DNA of 64,000 bases from Halorubrum salsamenti (GCF_007671685.1 NZ_VCNL01000003.1:346131-410130), one strand, 5' to 3'. Positions 18,110 through 27,943 are shown, counted from the first letter of the stretch. The notes: generated from the sequence alone by a model not told the origin. Translations and numbers: made by a program.

Positions 18110-18111
18110 CC

Positions 18112-19347
18112 GTGCCGGAACCCACTTCCGACGCGACGACGGGCGAGGGCGCCGCGGCCGGCGGCGACCCCGAGGCCGGTCCGGAGGTCCCCGACATCGA
18201 CCTGCCGAGCGACGCCTTCGACGCGGTGCTCGACGCGCTCGCCGACCGCGACGCCGGCGATCCCCTCCGGTTCGAGGGGTTCGGCGTCGCGCGGGACGAC
18301 GACGCGACGGGCGAGTACCGCCTCGACCCCGCCGACGGCGACCGCCGGACCGGGCTGTCGGAGCGCGAACTCCACGAGGCGCTGTCAGAGCGCGCCGCGG
18401 AGGTGACGGACTGGTACGCCTTCGAACGCGTCGTCGGCGAGTTCGGCCCGCGCCGCGCGTTCCTGCGCTGGCTGGAGGACGCCGACGGCGCGACGGTGGC
18501 GACTCGGTACGCCGCGCTCGCGGAGGGAATCGAGCGCGCGTGGGGCGAGCTGAAGATAACGGCCACGGTCACCGACCGCGGCGAGCGCCGGTACGACGTG
18601 CGCCACGCCGACGACGCCGGCGTCCCGGCCGACGAACTCGACCGCTACGACGACCCCCTCGACGCCCGCGAACTCGTCAAGCTCGACGAGAAGGGACGGT
18701 ACCGGCCCCTCAAGACCGCGCCGACGCTCGCGGGCGGCTGGGTCTTCCCCGACCTCGGTCCGCGGGACGCCTACGAGGCGGTCGAGACGGTCTACCCCGC
18801 GACGGTCGCCAACTGGCACCGCGAGCGCGAGGGCGAGCTCGACGTGACCCACTGGCGCGAGACGATGGAGCGGCAGTCCGGCATCTACGGCGTCGTGAAG
18901 ACGTGGGACCGGGGCGAGGGCCACGAGCACGTCGACTGGGTGGCGGAGGCGTGCTGCGACGACTCGCAGTGTCTGAAGCGCCGCGAGTGGGGGTACGACG
19001 ACGAGACCGACCTCGACGTCGACGGCGGCGACGGCGCCTTCCCCTGCCGCGAGCCCTGCTCGGTCGTCGTGAGCGCCGCGCGCAAGTGGACCCGACTGGA
19101 GAGCGAGCAGCCCCGGACCTACGAGTTCGAGCTGACGCCGAGCGAGAAAGAGCAGGTCGAAGAGATCATCGACGCGGTCGCCGACGGCCGGATCGACGAG
19201 ATCCGCGAGGCCGACACGAAGGAGGGCGCGAACCGGTACCGAACCCGCTTTTTGCGCGCCAAGCTGTTCGACGACGAGGGGAACCTCGGGGGCGTGCCGA
19301 CCGAGCCGGACGAAGCGGACGAAGCGGACGAAGCAGACGAGGAGTAG
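18112..19347 (+). CDS. DR2241 family protein (putative 4Fe-4S, cobalamin-associated)
   Basis: 411 aa from GTG, 2 bp after cbiX. The family is defined by a C-terminal 'DR2241 stabilising' 4Fe-4S domain often found beside or fused to CbiX. Here cysteines cluster as EACCDDSQCLKR and FPCREPCSVVVSAARKW near residues 280-325. The N-terminal third is acidic with DALADRDAGDPLRF and helical parts. The C-terminus ends in short EAD repeats coded by a 9 bp tandem DNA repeat. The function is unproven; a redox or chelation helper step in corrin ring synthesis is inferred from context. Confidence 0.8.
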   Translation: MPEPTSDATTGEGAAAGGDPEAGPEVPDIDLPSDAFDAVLDALADRDAGDPLRFEGFGVARDDDATGEYRLDPADGDRRTGLSERELHEALSERAAEVTDWYAFERVVGEFGPRRAFLRWLEDADGATVATRYAALAEGIERAWGELKITATVTDRGERRYDVRHADDAGVPADELDRYDDPLDARELVKLDEKGRYRPLKTAPTLAGGWVFPDLGPRDAYEAVETVYPATVANWHREREGELDVTHWRETMERQSGIYGVVKTWDRGEGHEHVDWVAEACCDDSQCLKRREWGYDDETDLDVDGGDGAFPCREPCSVVVSAARKWTRLESEQPRTYEFELTPSEKEQVEEIIDAVADGRIDEIREADTKEGANRYRTRFLRAKLFDDEGNLGGVPTEPDEADEADEADEE

Positions 19348-19372
19348 CGGAGGGAGCCGCTTCGAACGGCCC

Positions 19373-20863
19373 TCAGATCGGGTACTCGCGCGGATCGTGC
19401 TGGACGGAGATCCACTTCGTCTCCGTGATCTCCCGCAGGAACGCGTCGCTGTTGTACTCGCCCACGCCCGAGGCGCCGACCCCGCTGAACGGGACGTGCG
19501 CCTCGTCGTTGATCGGCTGGTCGTTGATGTGGACGTTCCCGGTCTCCATGCGGCCGGCGATCTCCTTCGCGACCGCGAGGTCGCCGGCGTGGACGGCGCC
19601 GGAGAGCCCGTACTCGGTGTCGTTGGCGATCGCGACCGCCTCGTCGACGTCCGAGAAGGGGATCACGGGCGCGATGGGGCCGAAGTGCTCGTTACACGCC
19701 GCGGCCATGTCGTTCGTGACGCCCGAGAGGACGGTGGGCCGCACGACGAGCGAGTCGTCGACGCCGTCGAGGTCGGCGGTCTCCCCGCCGGTTTCGAGGG
19801 TCGCGCCGGCGTCGACGGTCCGCTCGACGTACTCCAGCATCTCGTCGCGCTGGGACTCGTCGATGATGGGCCCGACGACCGTGTCGGGCTCGTGGGCGCT
19901 GCCGACCGCGAGCGCCTCGGCGCGCTCGGTGAGCTTCTCGACGTACTCGTCGTACACGTCCTCGTGGACGACGTGGCGGTTGACGGAGATACACACCTGC
20001 CCCTGGTGGACGAAGGAGCCGAACGTCGCCGCGTCGACGGCGCGGTCGAGGTCGGCGTCGTCCGTGACGACGAACGCGTTGTTGCCGCCGAGCTCCATCG
20101 CGGGCACCGCGAGGTTCTCGCCCGCGAGCCCCGCGACGTGCTTGCCGACCGACGTGGAGCCGGTGAAGGAGACCACGTCGCTCTCGGGGTGGCCGGCGAC
20201 GCGGTCGCCGATCTCGGAGCCGCGACCGGTGACGACGTTGAGCACGCCCTCGGGGAGGTCGGTCTCCTCGAAGAGCTTCGCGAACAGCAGCCCGCCCGTG
20301 ATCGGCGAGTTCGTCGACGGCTTGAGGACGACGCCGTTCCCGGCGGCGATGGCCGGCAGGACGGCTCGCGCGCTCAGGTTCAGGGGGAAGTTCCACGGCG
20401 AGATCACCGTCACCACGCCCTTCGGCCCGCGCTCGACGACGTTCTCCTTGCCGGGGATGTTCGATTCGGCGTGCTCGCCCTTCATCCGGCGGGGCAGCGT
20501 CGCGGCCTCGCCGGCGTGGTCGGACGCGATCTGGATCGAGGTCTCGCCCATGATCGCCGAGCCGCCGGCCTCGTGGGCCAGCAGGTCGACCACGTCCTCG
20601 TCGTGCTCCCGTAAGGCCTGCAGGAACTGCTGAACGACCGCCGAGCGCTGCGCCGGCGGGGTCTCGGCCCACTCCTCCTGTGCGGCGGCCGCGGCCTCGT
20701 AGGCGTCGTCGACGTCGCCCTCGGTCGCGCTCGGCACCTCGGCGACGGCCTCGCGCGTCGAGGGGTCCTCGACGGCGATGGTCTCGTCGTCGCCGGCGGC
20801 GACCCACTCGCCGTCGATGTACTGCGCGCTCCAGTCGGCGTCGATGGACAGGTCGGTTGACAT
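19373..20863 (-). CDS. NAD(P)-dependent aldehyde dehydrogenase
   Basis: 496 aa. It oxidises an aldehyde to its acid. Motifs in order: the SPWNFPLNL NAD-binding region, FTGSTSVGKHVAG, the catalytic base in MELGGNNAFVV, and the nucleophile in HQGQVCISVNR, then EHFGPIAPVIPF. The frame is open upstream to 21043, but only MSTDLSIDADWSAQYIDGEW begins like the family. The gene converges with the DR2241 gene and is divergent from topA. The substrate cannot be deduced; candidates include salicylaldehyde-, vanillin- or succinate-semialdehyde-type compounds. Confidence 0.9.
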   Translation of the reverse strand: MSTDLSIDADWSAQYIDGEWVAAGDDETIAVEDPSTREAVAEVPSATEGDVDDAYEAAAAAQEEWAETPPAQRSAVVQQFLQALREHDEDVVDLLAHEAGGSAIMGETSIQIASDHAGEAATLPRRMKGEHAESNIPGKENVVERGPKGVVTVISPWNFPLNLSARAVLPAIAAGNGVVLKPSTNSPITGGLLFAKLFEETDLPEGVLNVVTGRGSEIGDRVAGHPESDVVSFTGSTSVGKHVAGLAGENLAVPAMELGGNNAFVVTDDADLDRAVDAATFGSFVHQGQVCISVNRHVVHEDVYDEYVEKLTERAEALAVGSAHEPDTVVGPIIDESQRDEMLEYVERTVDAGATLETGGETADLDGVDDSLVVRPTVLSGVTNDMAAACNEHFGPIAPVIPFSDVDEAVAIANDTEYGLSGAVHAGDLAVAKEIAGRMETGNVHINDQPINDEAHVPFSGVGASGVGEYNSDAFLREITETKWISVQHDPREYPI

Positions 20864-21003
20864 CTGTGTTTTACCAAACGGTAGAAACAGGGATAAGGCG
20901 GCCGATAGGAGTGACATCGCCCGGATCACAGATCGGAGACAGGTCCTCGAAAGCGGATGTCGCTCCCGGCAGTTTCGCGCGCTCGCGCGTGCGATCAGGC
21001 GTC

Positions 21004-21017
21004 GCGAAAGCTTTAGA
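21004..21017 (+). promoter_or_regulatory. BRE/TATA element of topA
   Basis: CGAAAGCTTTAGAC combines a BRE-like CGAAAG and a TATA-like CTTTAGAC, 26-39 bp before the ATG at 21043. Confidence 0.6.
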
Positions 21018-21042
21018 CGGGGGAGCGGCCTACCTCGGGGCA

Positions 21043-23637
21043 ATGAGTCGGGGTCCCGAGCTGATCATCACGGAGAAGGACAACGCGGCGCGTCGCATCG
21101 CCGACATTCTGAGCGGCGAGTCCGCGACGGCGGAGCGGCAGAACGACGTGAACGTGTACAAGTGGGGCGGCAAGCGCTGTATCGGCCTCTCGGGCCACGT
21201 CGTCGGCGTCGACTTCCCCGCCGAGTACAACGACTGGCGCGACGTGGAGCCCGTCGAACTGATCGACGCGCCGGTCACCAAAGAGCCCACGCAGGAGGGG
21301 ATCGTCGCCGCGCTCCGCAACCTCGCGCGCAACGCCTCCCGGGTCGTCATCGCGACCGACTACGACCGCGAGGGCGAGCTGATCGGGAAGGAGGCGTACG
21401 AGCTGGTGCGCGAGGTGAACGAGGACGCCCCCATCGACCGGGTCCGCTTCTCCTCGATCACCGACAACGAGGTCAACGAGGCGTTCGCGAACCCCGACGA
21501 GCTCGACTTCGACCTGGCCGCCGCCGGGGAGGCCCGACAGGTGATCGACCTGACGTGGGGCGCGGCGCTCACCAGGTTCCTCTCCTTATCGGCCCGCCAG
21601 CTCGGCGACGACTTCATCTCGGTGGGTCGGGTGCAGGGGCCGACGCTCAAGCTGATCGTCGACCGCGAGCGCGAGATCCAGGCGTTCGACCCGGAGGCCT
21701 ACTGGGAGCTGTACGGGAACCTGACCAAGTCCGGCGGCGACCCCTTCGAGGCGCGCTACTTCTACTTAAACGACGAGGGCAACGAGGCCGAGCGCGTCTG
21801 GAACGGCGACGTCGCCGAAGTGCTCACGGAGGCGCTCGACGCGGCCGACGACGCGGTCGTCGACGACGTGCGCCGCCGCACCCGCACCGACGACCCGCCG
21901 ACCCCTTTTAACACCACGGCGTTCATCCGCGCCGCGGGCTCGCTCGGCTACTCCGCGCAGCGCGCGATGTCGCTCGCGGAGGACCTGTACACCGCCGGCT
22001 ACGTCACGTATCCCCGGACTGACAACACGGTGTACCCCGAGGATCTCGACCCCCGCGAGCTGATCGAGGAGCTCTCGGCCGCCTCGACGTTCGGGACAGA
22101 CGCGAAGGGCCTCCTCGATCAGGAGGAGATCGAACCGACAGAGGGCGACGAGGAGACGACCGACCACCCGCCGATCCACCCGACCGGCGAACTCCCCGCC
22201 GCCTCCGACCTCTCCGAGGACGAGTGGGAGGTGTACGAGCTGATCGTCCGGCGCTTCCTCGCGACCTGCGCCGAGCCCGCGACGTGGGAGCGGCTCCGCG
22301 TCGTCGCGCTCGCGAACGGCGAAGCGACCGGAATCGCCGAGGGGGCGGACGGGCTGGCAGCCCTCCGGAACCCCGAGGAGGCGGCCGGCCCCGGCGACCT
22401 CGTCGCCGATGGCGGGCTCCGGCTGAAGGCGAACGGGAAGCGCCTGCTGGAGGCCGGCTACCACGACGTGTACCCGTACCGCTCCAGCGACGAGCGGATC
22501 GTCCCCGACGTCGAGGTCGGCGAGACGCTCGCGCTCACCGACCGGCGGACGGACGCGAAGGAGACCCAGCCGCCCCGCCGGTACGGCCAGTCCCGGCTCA
22601 TCGAGGAGATGGAGAAGCGCGGCGTCGGCACGAAGGCGACCCGCCACCGGACCTTAGAGAAGCTGTACGACCGCAACTACATCGAGAGCGACCCGCCGCG
22701 GCCGACCCGGCTCGCGGAGGCGGTCGTCGAGGCGGCCGAGGAGTTCGCCGAACACATCGTCAGCGAGGAGATGACCGCCCAGCTCGAGCGCGACATGCAG
22801 GCGATCGCGGCCGGCGAGAAGGGGTACGACGAGGTGACCGAGGAGTCCCGCGAGCTGCTCGACCGCGTGTTCGACGACCTCACCGAGTCGCGCGAGGCGG
22901 TCGGCGACCACCTCCAGAAGTCGCTGAAGGCGGACAAGACGCTCGGCCCCTGTCCCGAGTGCGGCGAGGACCTCCTCGTCCGGAAGTCCCGACAGGGGTC
23001 GTACTTCGTCGGCTGCGACGGTTACCCCGACTGCGAGTACACCCTGCCGCTCCCCTCCACGGGGAAGCCGCTCATCCTCGACGAGACCTGCGAGGACCAC
23101 GACCTCCGGCACGTGAAGATGCTCGCGGGCCGGAAGACGTTCGTCCACGGCTGCCCGCAGTGCAAGGCCGACGCGGCCGACGAGCAGGAGGACGAGGTGA
23201 TCGGTGTCTGTCCGGACTGCGGCGACGAACACGGCGGAGAGCTGGCCATCAAGCGGCTCCGCTCCGGCTCCCGGCTCGTCGGCTGCACGCGCTACCCCGA
23301 CTGCGACTACTCGCTCCCGCTCCCCCGCCGCGGCGAGATCGAGGTCACCGACGAGACCTGCGAGGAGCACGACCTCCCGCACCTCCGGGTCCACTCCGGC
23401 GACGAGCCGTGGGAGCTCGGCTGCCCCATCTGCAACTACCGGGAGTTCACCGCTCGGCAGGAGGGGTCCGAGCTCCAGACCGTCGAGGGGATCGGCGAGA
23501 AGACCGCCGAGAAGCTGAAGGACGCCGGCGTCGACGGCGTCGACGACCTCAAGTCGATCGATCCGGACGACCTGGCGGCCGACGTGGACGGCGTGGGCGC
23601 GGACACGGTCCGCGACTGGCAGGCGAAGGCGGACTGA
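21043..23637 (+). CDS. topA: DNA topoisomerase I (type IA)
   Basis: 864 aa. It relaxes negative supercoils. The N-terminal Toprim domain has ITEKDNAARRIA and the acidic ATDYDREGELIG (about 105-115). The active-site tyrosine lies in TAGYVTYPRTDNT near residue 323, and RYGQSRLIEEMEKRGVGTKATR is also conserved. The C-terminal third carries at least two four-cysteine zinc ribbons (PCPECGEDLL ... GYPDCEYTLPLP and VCPDCGDEHGG ... RYPDCDYSLPLP) with further CPQC and CPIC pairs. It ends in a helix-hairpin-helix module (VEGIGEKTAEKLKDAGV). It is preceded by a BRE/TATA element. Confidence 0.95.
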   Translation: MSRGPELIITEKDNAARRIADILSGESATAERQNDVNVYKWGGKRCIGLSGHVVGVDFPAEYNDWRDVEPVELIDAPVTKEPTQEGIVAALRNLARNASRVVIATDYDREGELIGKEAYELVREVNEDAPIDRVRFSSITDNEVNEAFANPDELDFDLAAAGEARQVIDLTWGAALTRFLSLSARQLGDDFISVGRVQGPTLKLIVDREREIQAFDPEAYWELYGNLTKSGGDPFEARYFYLNDEGNEAERVWNGDVAEVLTEALDAADDAVVDDVRRRTRTDDPPTPFNTTAFIRAAGSLGYSAQRAMSLAEDLYTAGYVTYPRTDNTVYPEDLDPRELIEELSAASTFGTDAKGLLDQEEIEPTEGDEETTDHPPIHPTGELPAASDLSEDEWEVYELIVRRFLATCAEPATWERLRVVALANGEATGIAEGADGLAALRNPEEAAGPGDLVADGGLRLKANGKRLLEAGYHDVYPYRSSDERIVPDVEVGETLALTDRRTDAKETQPPRRYGQSRLIEEMEKRGVGTKATRHRTLEKLYDRNYIESDPPRPTRLAEAVVEAAEEFAEHIVSEEMTAQLERDMQAIAAGEKGYDEVTEESRELLDRVFDDLTESREAVGDHLQKSLKADKTLGPCPECGEDLLVRKSRQGSYFVGCDGYPDCEYTLPLPSTGKPLILDETCEDHDLRHVKMLAGRKTFVHGCPQCKADAADEQEDEVIGVCPDCGDEHGGELAIKRLRSGSRLVGCTRYPDCDYSLPLPRRGEIEVTDETCEEHDLPHLRVHSGDEPWELGCPICNYREFTARQEGSELQTVEGIGEKTAEKLKDAGVDGVDDLKSIDPDDLAADVDGVGADTVRDWQAKAD

Positions 23638-23686
23638 GCCGCTAGCCGTCCGGAAGCCCCCCTGCCGTCGGGGATCTCCCTCGCTG

Positions 23687-23694
23687 TTTATAAG
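23687..23694 (+). promoter_or_regulatory. TATA box of the PAS histidine kinase
   Basis: TTTATAAG is centred about 31 bp before the ATG at 23721. No other part of the dispersed repeat family is present here, so this is treated as a normal promoter. Confidence 0.55.
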
Positions 23695-23720
23695 TTCCGA
23701 GCCCATCAAGCGGGGTATTG

Positions 23721-25139
23721 ATGGATCGTGACGGCGAGTCGACACCCCGCGTCGTGCGGTCGTTCGTCGAGGCGGTTCCGACGCCCGCGTTGGCCTGCGA
23801 TCCCGAGACGCACGCGATCCGGGCGGCGAACGCGCCGGCGACCGAACTGCTCGGGCAGGACCGCGGGACCCTGACGCTGATGGGGCTCGCAGACCTCGGC
23901 GAGACCGACGAGACGGTCGACGGCGAGTCGGTGGCCGCAGTCGTCGACGACGCGATCGAGCGAGGGGGAGTCACCGAGTTCGAGTGGGAGATCGGCGGGG
24001 CGCGGGGGCGTCGCCGCCTCGCGGTGTCGCTCCACGCGACGACGATCGCCGACGAGCGGTGGCTCATCGTCGGACTGACCGACGTGACCGACCGCGTCGC
24101 CGCCGAGGAGGAGCTCCGGTCGCAGCTGCGCGTCGTCGACGCCGTCGCCTCGACGGTGCCGACCGCGCTGTTCCAGTGTTCCGCGGACGGGACGCTCGCG
24201 CGCTGGAACGACCGGCTCGCCGCCGCCGTCGAGCGCGACGGCGAGGCGCTGTCGGGGACCGACCTGACGGCGCTGTTCGACCGTGACACCCGCGGTGCCG
24301 TCGCCGAGGCGCTCCGGCGCGTGTACCGCGAGCGCGAGCCGGCCGACTGCGAGGCGACGCTGCTGACCCGGTCCGGCGAGCGCGTCCCCTACCGCCTCGC
24401 GCTGGGACCGGTCGTCGACGGCGACGAGGTCGTCGGCGCGATCGGCGTCGCCGAGGACCGCACGGAGGCGTCGATCCGCGAGGAGCGGCTCGCCGTTCTG
24501 ACGCGGGTGCTCCGGCACAACTTCCGGAACGACCTCAACGTGGTGACCGGGTTCACGGAGCGGGCCATCGAGGCCGTCGACGACCCGGAGCTGACGGCGG
24601 AGCTCGAACGCGTCGTCGACACCGCCGAGCGCCTGCTCCGCGTCGGCGAGACCTCTCGGCGCGTCGAGCGGCTGCTCTCCGACCGACCCGCGCCCACCCG
24701 GCTCGACCTCGCCGACGCGGTCGAGGAGGCGCTCGCCTCGCTCCCCCCGGAGCTCCGCGAGGCCGCCGACATCGAGGTCGACGTACCGGCGGGGATCACG
24801 GTGTCGGCGATCGGCTACCTCGCCGAGGCGATCGCGGAGCTCGTCGACAACGCGATCCGCCACAGCGACGCCGAGCGCCCGCGCGTCGATATCACGGCCG
24901 CCGAGCTCCCGAGCGAGTCGTGGGCGTCGCTCGTCGTCGCCGACGACGGGCCGGGGATCCCGCCCGCCGAACGCGCGGTGCTCACCGGCGAGGAGACGCC
25001 GCTGGAGCACGCCAGCGGGCTCGGGCTCTGGTACGTCAACTGGATCGTCGGCGCCGGCGGCGGCGGCTTCGACATCAGCTCCGCGTCGGCCGGCGGGACG
25101 CGGGTCGAGATCGAGCTTCGGACCCCGAACGGCGGGTGA
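23721..25139 (+). CDS. PAS-domain sensor histidine kinase
   Basis: 472 aa, soluble. Two PAS-like regions occur at about 10-115 and 135-255. They are followed by an H-box of the haloarchaeal type, RVLRHNFRNDLNVVTGF (phospho-acceptor His near residue 266). The ATPase domain has ELVDNAIRHSD (N box), VADDGPGIP (G1) and HASGLGLWYVNWIV (G2). There is no membrane helix, so it probably senses an internal redox or metabolic signal through PAS. No response regulator is adjacent. It has its own TATA box. Confidence 0.88.
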   Translation: MDRDGESTPRVVRSFVEAVPTPALACDPETHAIRAANAPATELLGQDRGTLTLMGLADLGETDETVDGESVAAVVDDAIERGGVTEFEWEIGGARGRRRLAVSLHATTIADERWLIVGLTDVTDRVAAEEELRSQLRVVDAVASTVPTALFQCSADGTLARWNDRLAAAVERDGEALSGTDLTALFDRDTRGAVAEALRRVYREREPADCEATLLTRSGERVPYRLALGPVVDGDEVVGAIGVAEDRTEASIREERLAVLTRVLRHNFRNDLNVVTGFTERAIEAVDDPELTAELERVVDTAERLLRVGETSRRVERLLSDRPAPTRLDLADAVEEALASLPPELREAADIEVDVPAGITVSAIGYLAEAIAELVDNAIRHSDAERPRVDITAAELPSESWASLVVADDGPGIPPAERAVLTGEETPLEHASGLGLWYVNWIVGAGGGGFDISSASAGGTRVEIELRTPNGG

Positions 25140-25159
25140 GTCGCGGCGTCGAAACCGAA

Positions 25160-25531
25160 TCACTCGACGAGGCGGACCTCGTCGCCGACGGCGACCTCGT
25201 CGGCCGCGCCGGCCGGGAGCTCGACCACCGTGTCCGCGCGGCCGCGGCCCAGCCCGACGAACGGGGCGAGCCGCTCCGCTTTCCGGACCTCGCCGTCGAC
25301 GAGCCATAGCGCGTCGATCGCGAAGGGGACGAACAGCATGTGGAGCCACTGCGTGTCCGGGCCGTCGAAGGGAAACACGAGCGCGTAGTCGTCGGGGATC
25401 GACCGCCGGAACATCAGCCCGCGGCCCTGTTCGAGCGTCGAGCGCGCCACGTCGACGTCGCTCGCGAGGAGCGTCGACGGTGTGTCGCCGTCGGACGACG
25501 CGCTTCGGTGGACGAGTCGCACGCTGGGCAC
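25160..25531 (-). CDS. DUF192 family protein
   Basis: 123 aa. It matches the DUF192 family: LEQGRGLMFRRSIPDDYALVF, then the MLFVPFAIDALWLVDG motif and a final VELPAGAADE...GD segment. Structures of the family show a small beta fold of unknown function. This protein lacks an export signal, although many bacterial members have one. It converges with the histidine kinase and lies 52 bp upstream of glutaredoxin in a mixed-strand region. Confidence 0.85.
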   Translation of the reverse strand: MPSVRLVHRSASSDGDTPSTLLASDVDVARSTLEQGRGLMFRRSIPDDYALVFPFDGPDTQWLHMLFVPFAIDALWLVDGEVRKAERLAPFVGLGRGRADTVVELPAGAADEVAVGDEVRLVE

Positions 25532-25583
25532 GTGGCGAGCGCCGGATAAATAGCCTCGCGATCGGTCGGGGGCAGCCGTGGAG

Positions 25584-25838
25584 TTAGCTCGCGCCGCCGT
25601 ACGTCTCCTCGAGGTACTCGACGATGTCGTCGCTTTCGGGCATCGCGTCGATTCCGTGTTCCTCGTCGACGAGGACCGGCACGCCGGTCTGTCCGGAGAT
25701 CTCCTCCACTTCGGTGCGCTCGTCGTGCGAGCGCGGCACCATCACCGACTCGTACTCCAGATCGAGGTCGGCGAGCTTGGTCTTCACTTTCGCGCAGTAG
25801 GGGCACCCTTCCAGTTCGTAGAGCGTCAGGTCCGTCAT
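25584..25838 (-). CDS. Glutaredoxin-like protein
   Basis: 84 aa with the redox motif C12-P-Y-C15 near the N-terminus, the cis-Pro segment GVPVLVDEEHG, and the C-terminal SDDIVEYLEETYG typical of the glutaredoxin/GST-N fold. Such proteins reduce disulfides, in haloarchaea probably with gamma-glutamylcysteine. The frame continues upstream to 25934 but without family features, and a TATA-like box lies about 28 bp before the 25838 ATG. Confidence 0.9.
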   Translation of the reverse strand: MTDLTLYELEGCPYCAKVKTKLADLDLEYESVMVPRSHDERTEVEEISGQTGVPVLVDEEHGIDAMPESDDIVEYLEETYGGAS

Positions 25839-25860
25839 CGTCTCCGCATAAGGCGTAGAC

Positions 25861-25870
25861 GCGTAAAGAA
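25861..25870 (-). promoter_or_regulatory. TATA-like box of the glutaredoxin gene
   Basis: TTCTTTACGC on the minus strand lies 23-32 bp before the ATG. Confidence 0.5.
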
Positions 25871-25944
25871 GTACGGTGGACGGTGCGTGCGACGCGCACG
25901 GGCGACAGGCGCGAGACCGAAAGACCGCTTTCACCCTCTGGAAA

Positions 25945-25954
25945 GCATATATCG
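25945..25954 (+). promoter_or_regulatory. TATA box of the small lipoprotein gene
   Basis: GCATATATCG is centred about 27 bp before the ATG at 25976. Confidence 0.6.
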
Positions 25955-25975
25955 GTCCCGGACGGACGTGGAGGT

Positions 25976-26467
25976 ATGAACCGCCGCGCGCTGCTCGCGG
26001 GCGCCGGAATCGCCTGCGCGTCGCTGGGAGGGTGTCTCGACAGGTCGCCGAGTGGCGGTGACGACACCGGTAACGGTGGTGACTCCGGCTCCGGCGGTTC
26101 CGACCGCCCCACCGAACTCCGCGACGCGACGATCACGCTCGGAATCGACGACGCGCCCGCGGCCGACGAGCCGCCCCGGATCGCGTTCGACGAGGCGGCG
26201 TCGACGGTGACGGTGGAGGGAACGATCAGCTACTCGTCGAGCTCGTGCGGCGAGGTCGCGCTCGACCGCGCGACGTACGACGCCGCGGAAGGCGCGGCCG
26301 CCGTCAGAGTGATCAGCCGGCGCGACCCCGAGGCGGGCGAGGAGTGCACGGACGACATCGCGGCCGACTCCTACCGAGTCGGTCTGACGTTCGACACCGG
26401 CGTCCCCGACACCGTCGAGGCGGTTGAAGACGGGGAGTTCGACGAGTTCGCCGTGACCGCGCCGTAG
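25976..26467 (+). CDS. Small secreted lipoprotein of unknown function
   Basis: 163 aa. MNRRALLAGAGIACASLGGC is a short Tat-type signal with a lipobox cysteine at residue 20. A Gly/Ser/Asp linker follows, then a compact domain of about 115 residues with only two further cysteines (SSSSCGEV and GEECTDD), likely forming a disulfide. The predicted content is beta-rich (VTVEGTISY ... YRVGLTFD). No family is recognised. It is likely anchored on the outer face of the membrane. It has its own TATA box and faces the permease gene. Confidence 0.8.
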   Translation: MNRRALLAGAGIACASLGGCLDRSPSGGDDTGNGGDSGSGGSDRPTELRDATITLGIDDAPAADEPPRIAFDEAASTVTVEGTISYSSSSCGEVALDRATYDAAEGAAAVRVISRRDPEAGEECTDDIAADSYRVGLTFDTGVPDTVEAVEDGEFDEFAVTAP

Positions 26468-26536
26468 CTGGGGATCGCGGACGGCGGCGAGAGAGAAAGC
26501 GACCGCGTCGACGCGTGGAGACCGACGCTGCGTGTC

Positions 26537-27916
26537 TCAGAGGATGACGTCGCGCGTCTGCAACACGTAGTAGGCGACCAGCAGCGCCGCGAGCGCGTAC
26601 TGGCCGAGCGCGACGTCGTCGTACTCGCCGACCGCGACCTTGATCAGCGGGTAGGCGATGATACCGGCGGCGAGCCCGTCGGCGATCGAGTAGGCGAACG
26701 GCATCACGGTGACGGTGAGGCCGGCGGAGACGGCCCACGCGGGGTCGTCCCAGTCGACCTCGACGAGTCCCTGCAGCATCATCACGCCGACGACGATCAG
26801 CGCGATGAAGGAGGCGTACTCCGGGATGGCGGCGACGACGGGGATCACCGCGAGCGACGCGAGGAAGAGGCCGGCGACGACCAGCGCCGTCAGACCGGTG
26901 CGGCCGCCCTCCTCGACGCCGGCCGACGACTCGATGAACGTCGTCACGGTGGAGGTGCCGAGCATCGCGCCCGCGGTCGTCCCGACCGCGTCGGCCATCA
27001 GCGGCTTGTCCATGTCGGGGAGGTCGCCGTCCTCGTCGAGGAAGTCGCCGAACTGCGAGACGCCGATGAGCGTCCCCGCGGTGTCGAAGAAGTCGACGAA
27101 GAAGAACGTGAACACGACCAAGACGAACGTGAGGGGGTCGATCTGCGCCAGTCCCTCGACGAACGCCCCCGCGAGCGGCGTGATGTCGTACTGGGCGCTC
27201 GGGAGCGTCTCCGGCGTGATCGCGCCGCGCTCGAAGACGCCGGCGAGGGTGAGCCCCCAGCCGGCGACGGCGGTCGTCAGGATGCCGATCACGATCGAGC
27301 CCGTGATTCCGCGCGCCCAGAGACCGAAGGTGAACGCGAGCCCGAGCAGCCCTAAGATCGCCCACGGGTTCCCGAAGATCCCGCCGAGCGTGACCAGCGT
27401 CGCGTCGTCGGGAACGACGATCTGGAGCTCCTGAAAGCCGATGAAAAGCAGGAAGAGACCGATACCGGCGCCGACCGACCGCTTCACCGGCTCGGGGAAC
27501 AGCCGGATGACGTACTCTCGTGCCCCGACCGCGGTGAGCAGCATGAACAGGACTCCCTCGACGAACACCGCCGCGAGCGCCGTCTCCCACGGGATCCCGA
27601 GCCCCAACACGACCGTGTACGCGAAGAACGCGTTGAGCCCGAGACCGGGCGCCAGCCCGAACGGCCGGTTCGCGTACAGCGCCATCACGGCCGTCCCGAT
27701 AGCCGCCGAGATGACCGTCGCGATGGCGATCATCTGGACGACCTCGAAGAACTCGTACCCGGGCAGCTGGATCGCCTCGGCCAGAATGAACGGGTTCACC
27801 ACGATGATGTACGACATCGCGAGGAACGTCGTGAGCCCGGCGACCAGCTCCGTACGGACGTCGGAGCCGTGCTCCTCTACGTCGAACCGCGCGGCGAGCG
27901 TGTCTGTAAGCCCCAT
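26537..27916 (-). CDS. NCS2-family nucleobase permease (AzgA-like)
   Basis: 459 aa with about 12-14 membrane segments. The N-terminus (DVRTELVAGLTTFLAMSYIIVVNP) and the motifs NAFFAYTVVLGLGIPWETALAAVF and GTSTVTTFIESSAGVEEGGRTGL are hallmarks of the AzgA/PbuG branch, which imports adenine, guanine or hypoxanthine with protons. It lies 147 bp downstream of gfcR on the same strand. A TATA-like GGCTTATCATT lies about 28-38 bp before its ATG, so it can be transcribed separately. Confidence 0.9.
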   Translation of the reverse strand: MGLTDTLAARFDVEEHGSDVRTELVAGLTTFLAMSYIIVVNPFILAEAIQLPGYEFFEVVQMIAIATVISAAIGTAVMALYANRPFGLAPGLGLNAFFAYTVVLGLGIPWETALAAVFVEGVLFMLLTAVGAREYVIRLFPEPVKRSVGAGIGLFLLFIGFQELQIVVPDDATLVTLGGIFGNPWAILGLLGLAFTFGLWARGITGSIVIGILTTAVAGWGLTLAGVFERGAITPETLPSAQYDITPLAGAFVEGLAQIDPLTFVLVVFTFFFVDFFDTAGTLIGVSQFGDFLDEDGDLPDMDKPLMADAVGTTAGAMLGTSTVTTFIESSAGVEEGGRTGLTALVVAGLFLASLAVIPVVAAIPEYASFIALIVVGVMMLQGLVEVDWDDPAWAVSAGLTVTVMPFAYSIADGLAAGIIAYPLIKVAVGEYDDVALGQYALAALLVAYYVLQTRDVIL

Positions 27917-27943
27917 TGAACGGGTGAGTGTTCCCCGGGATCG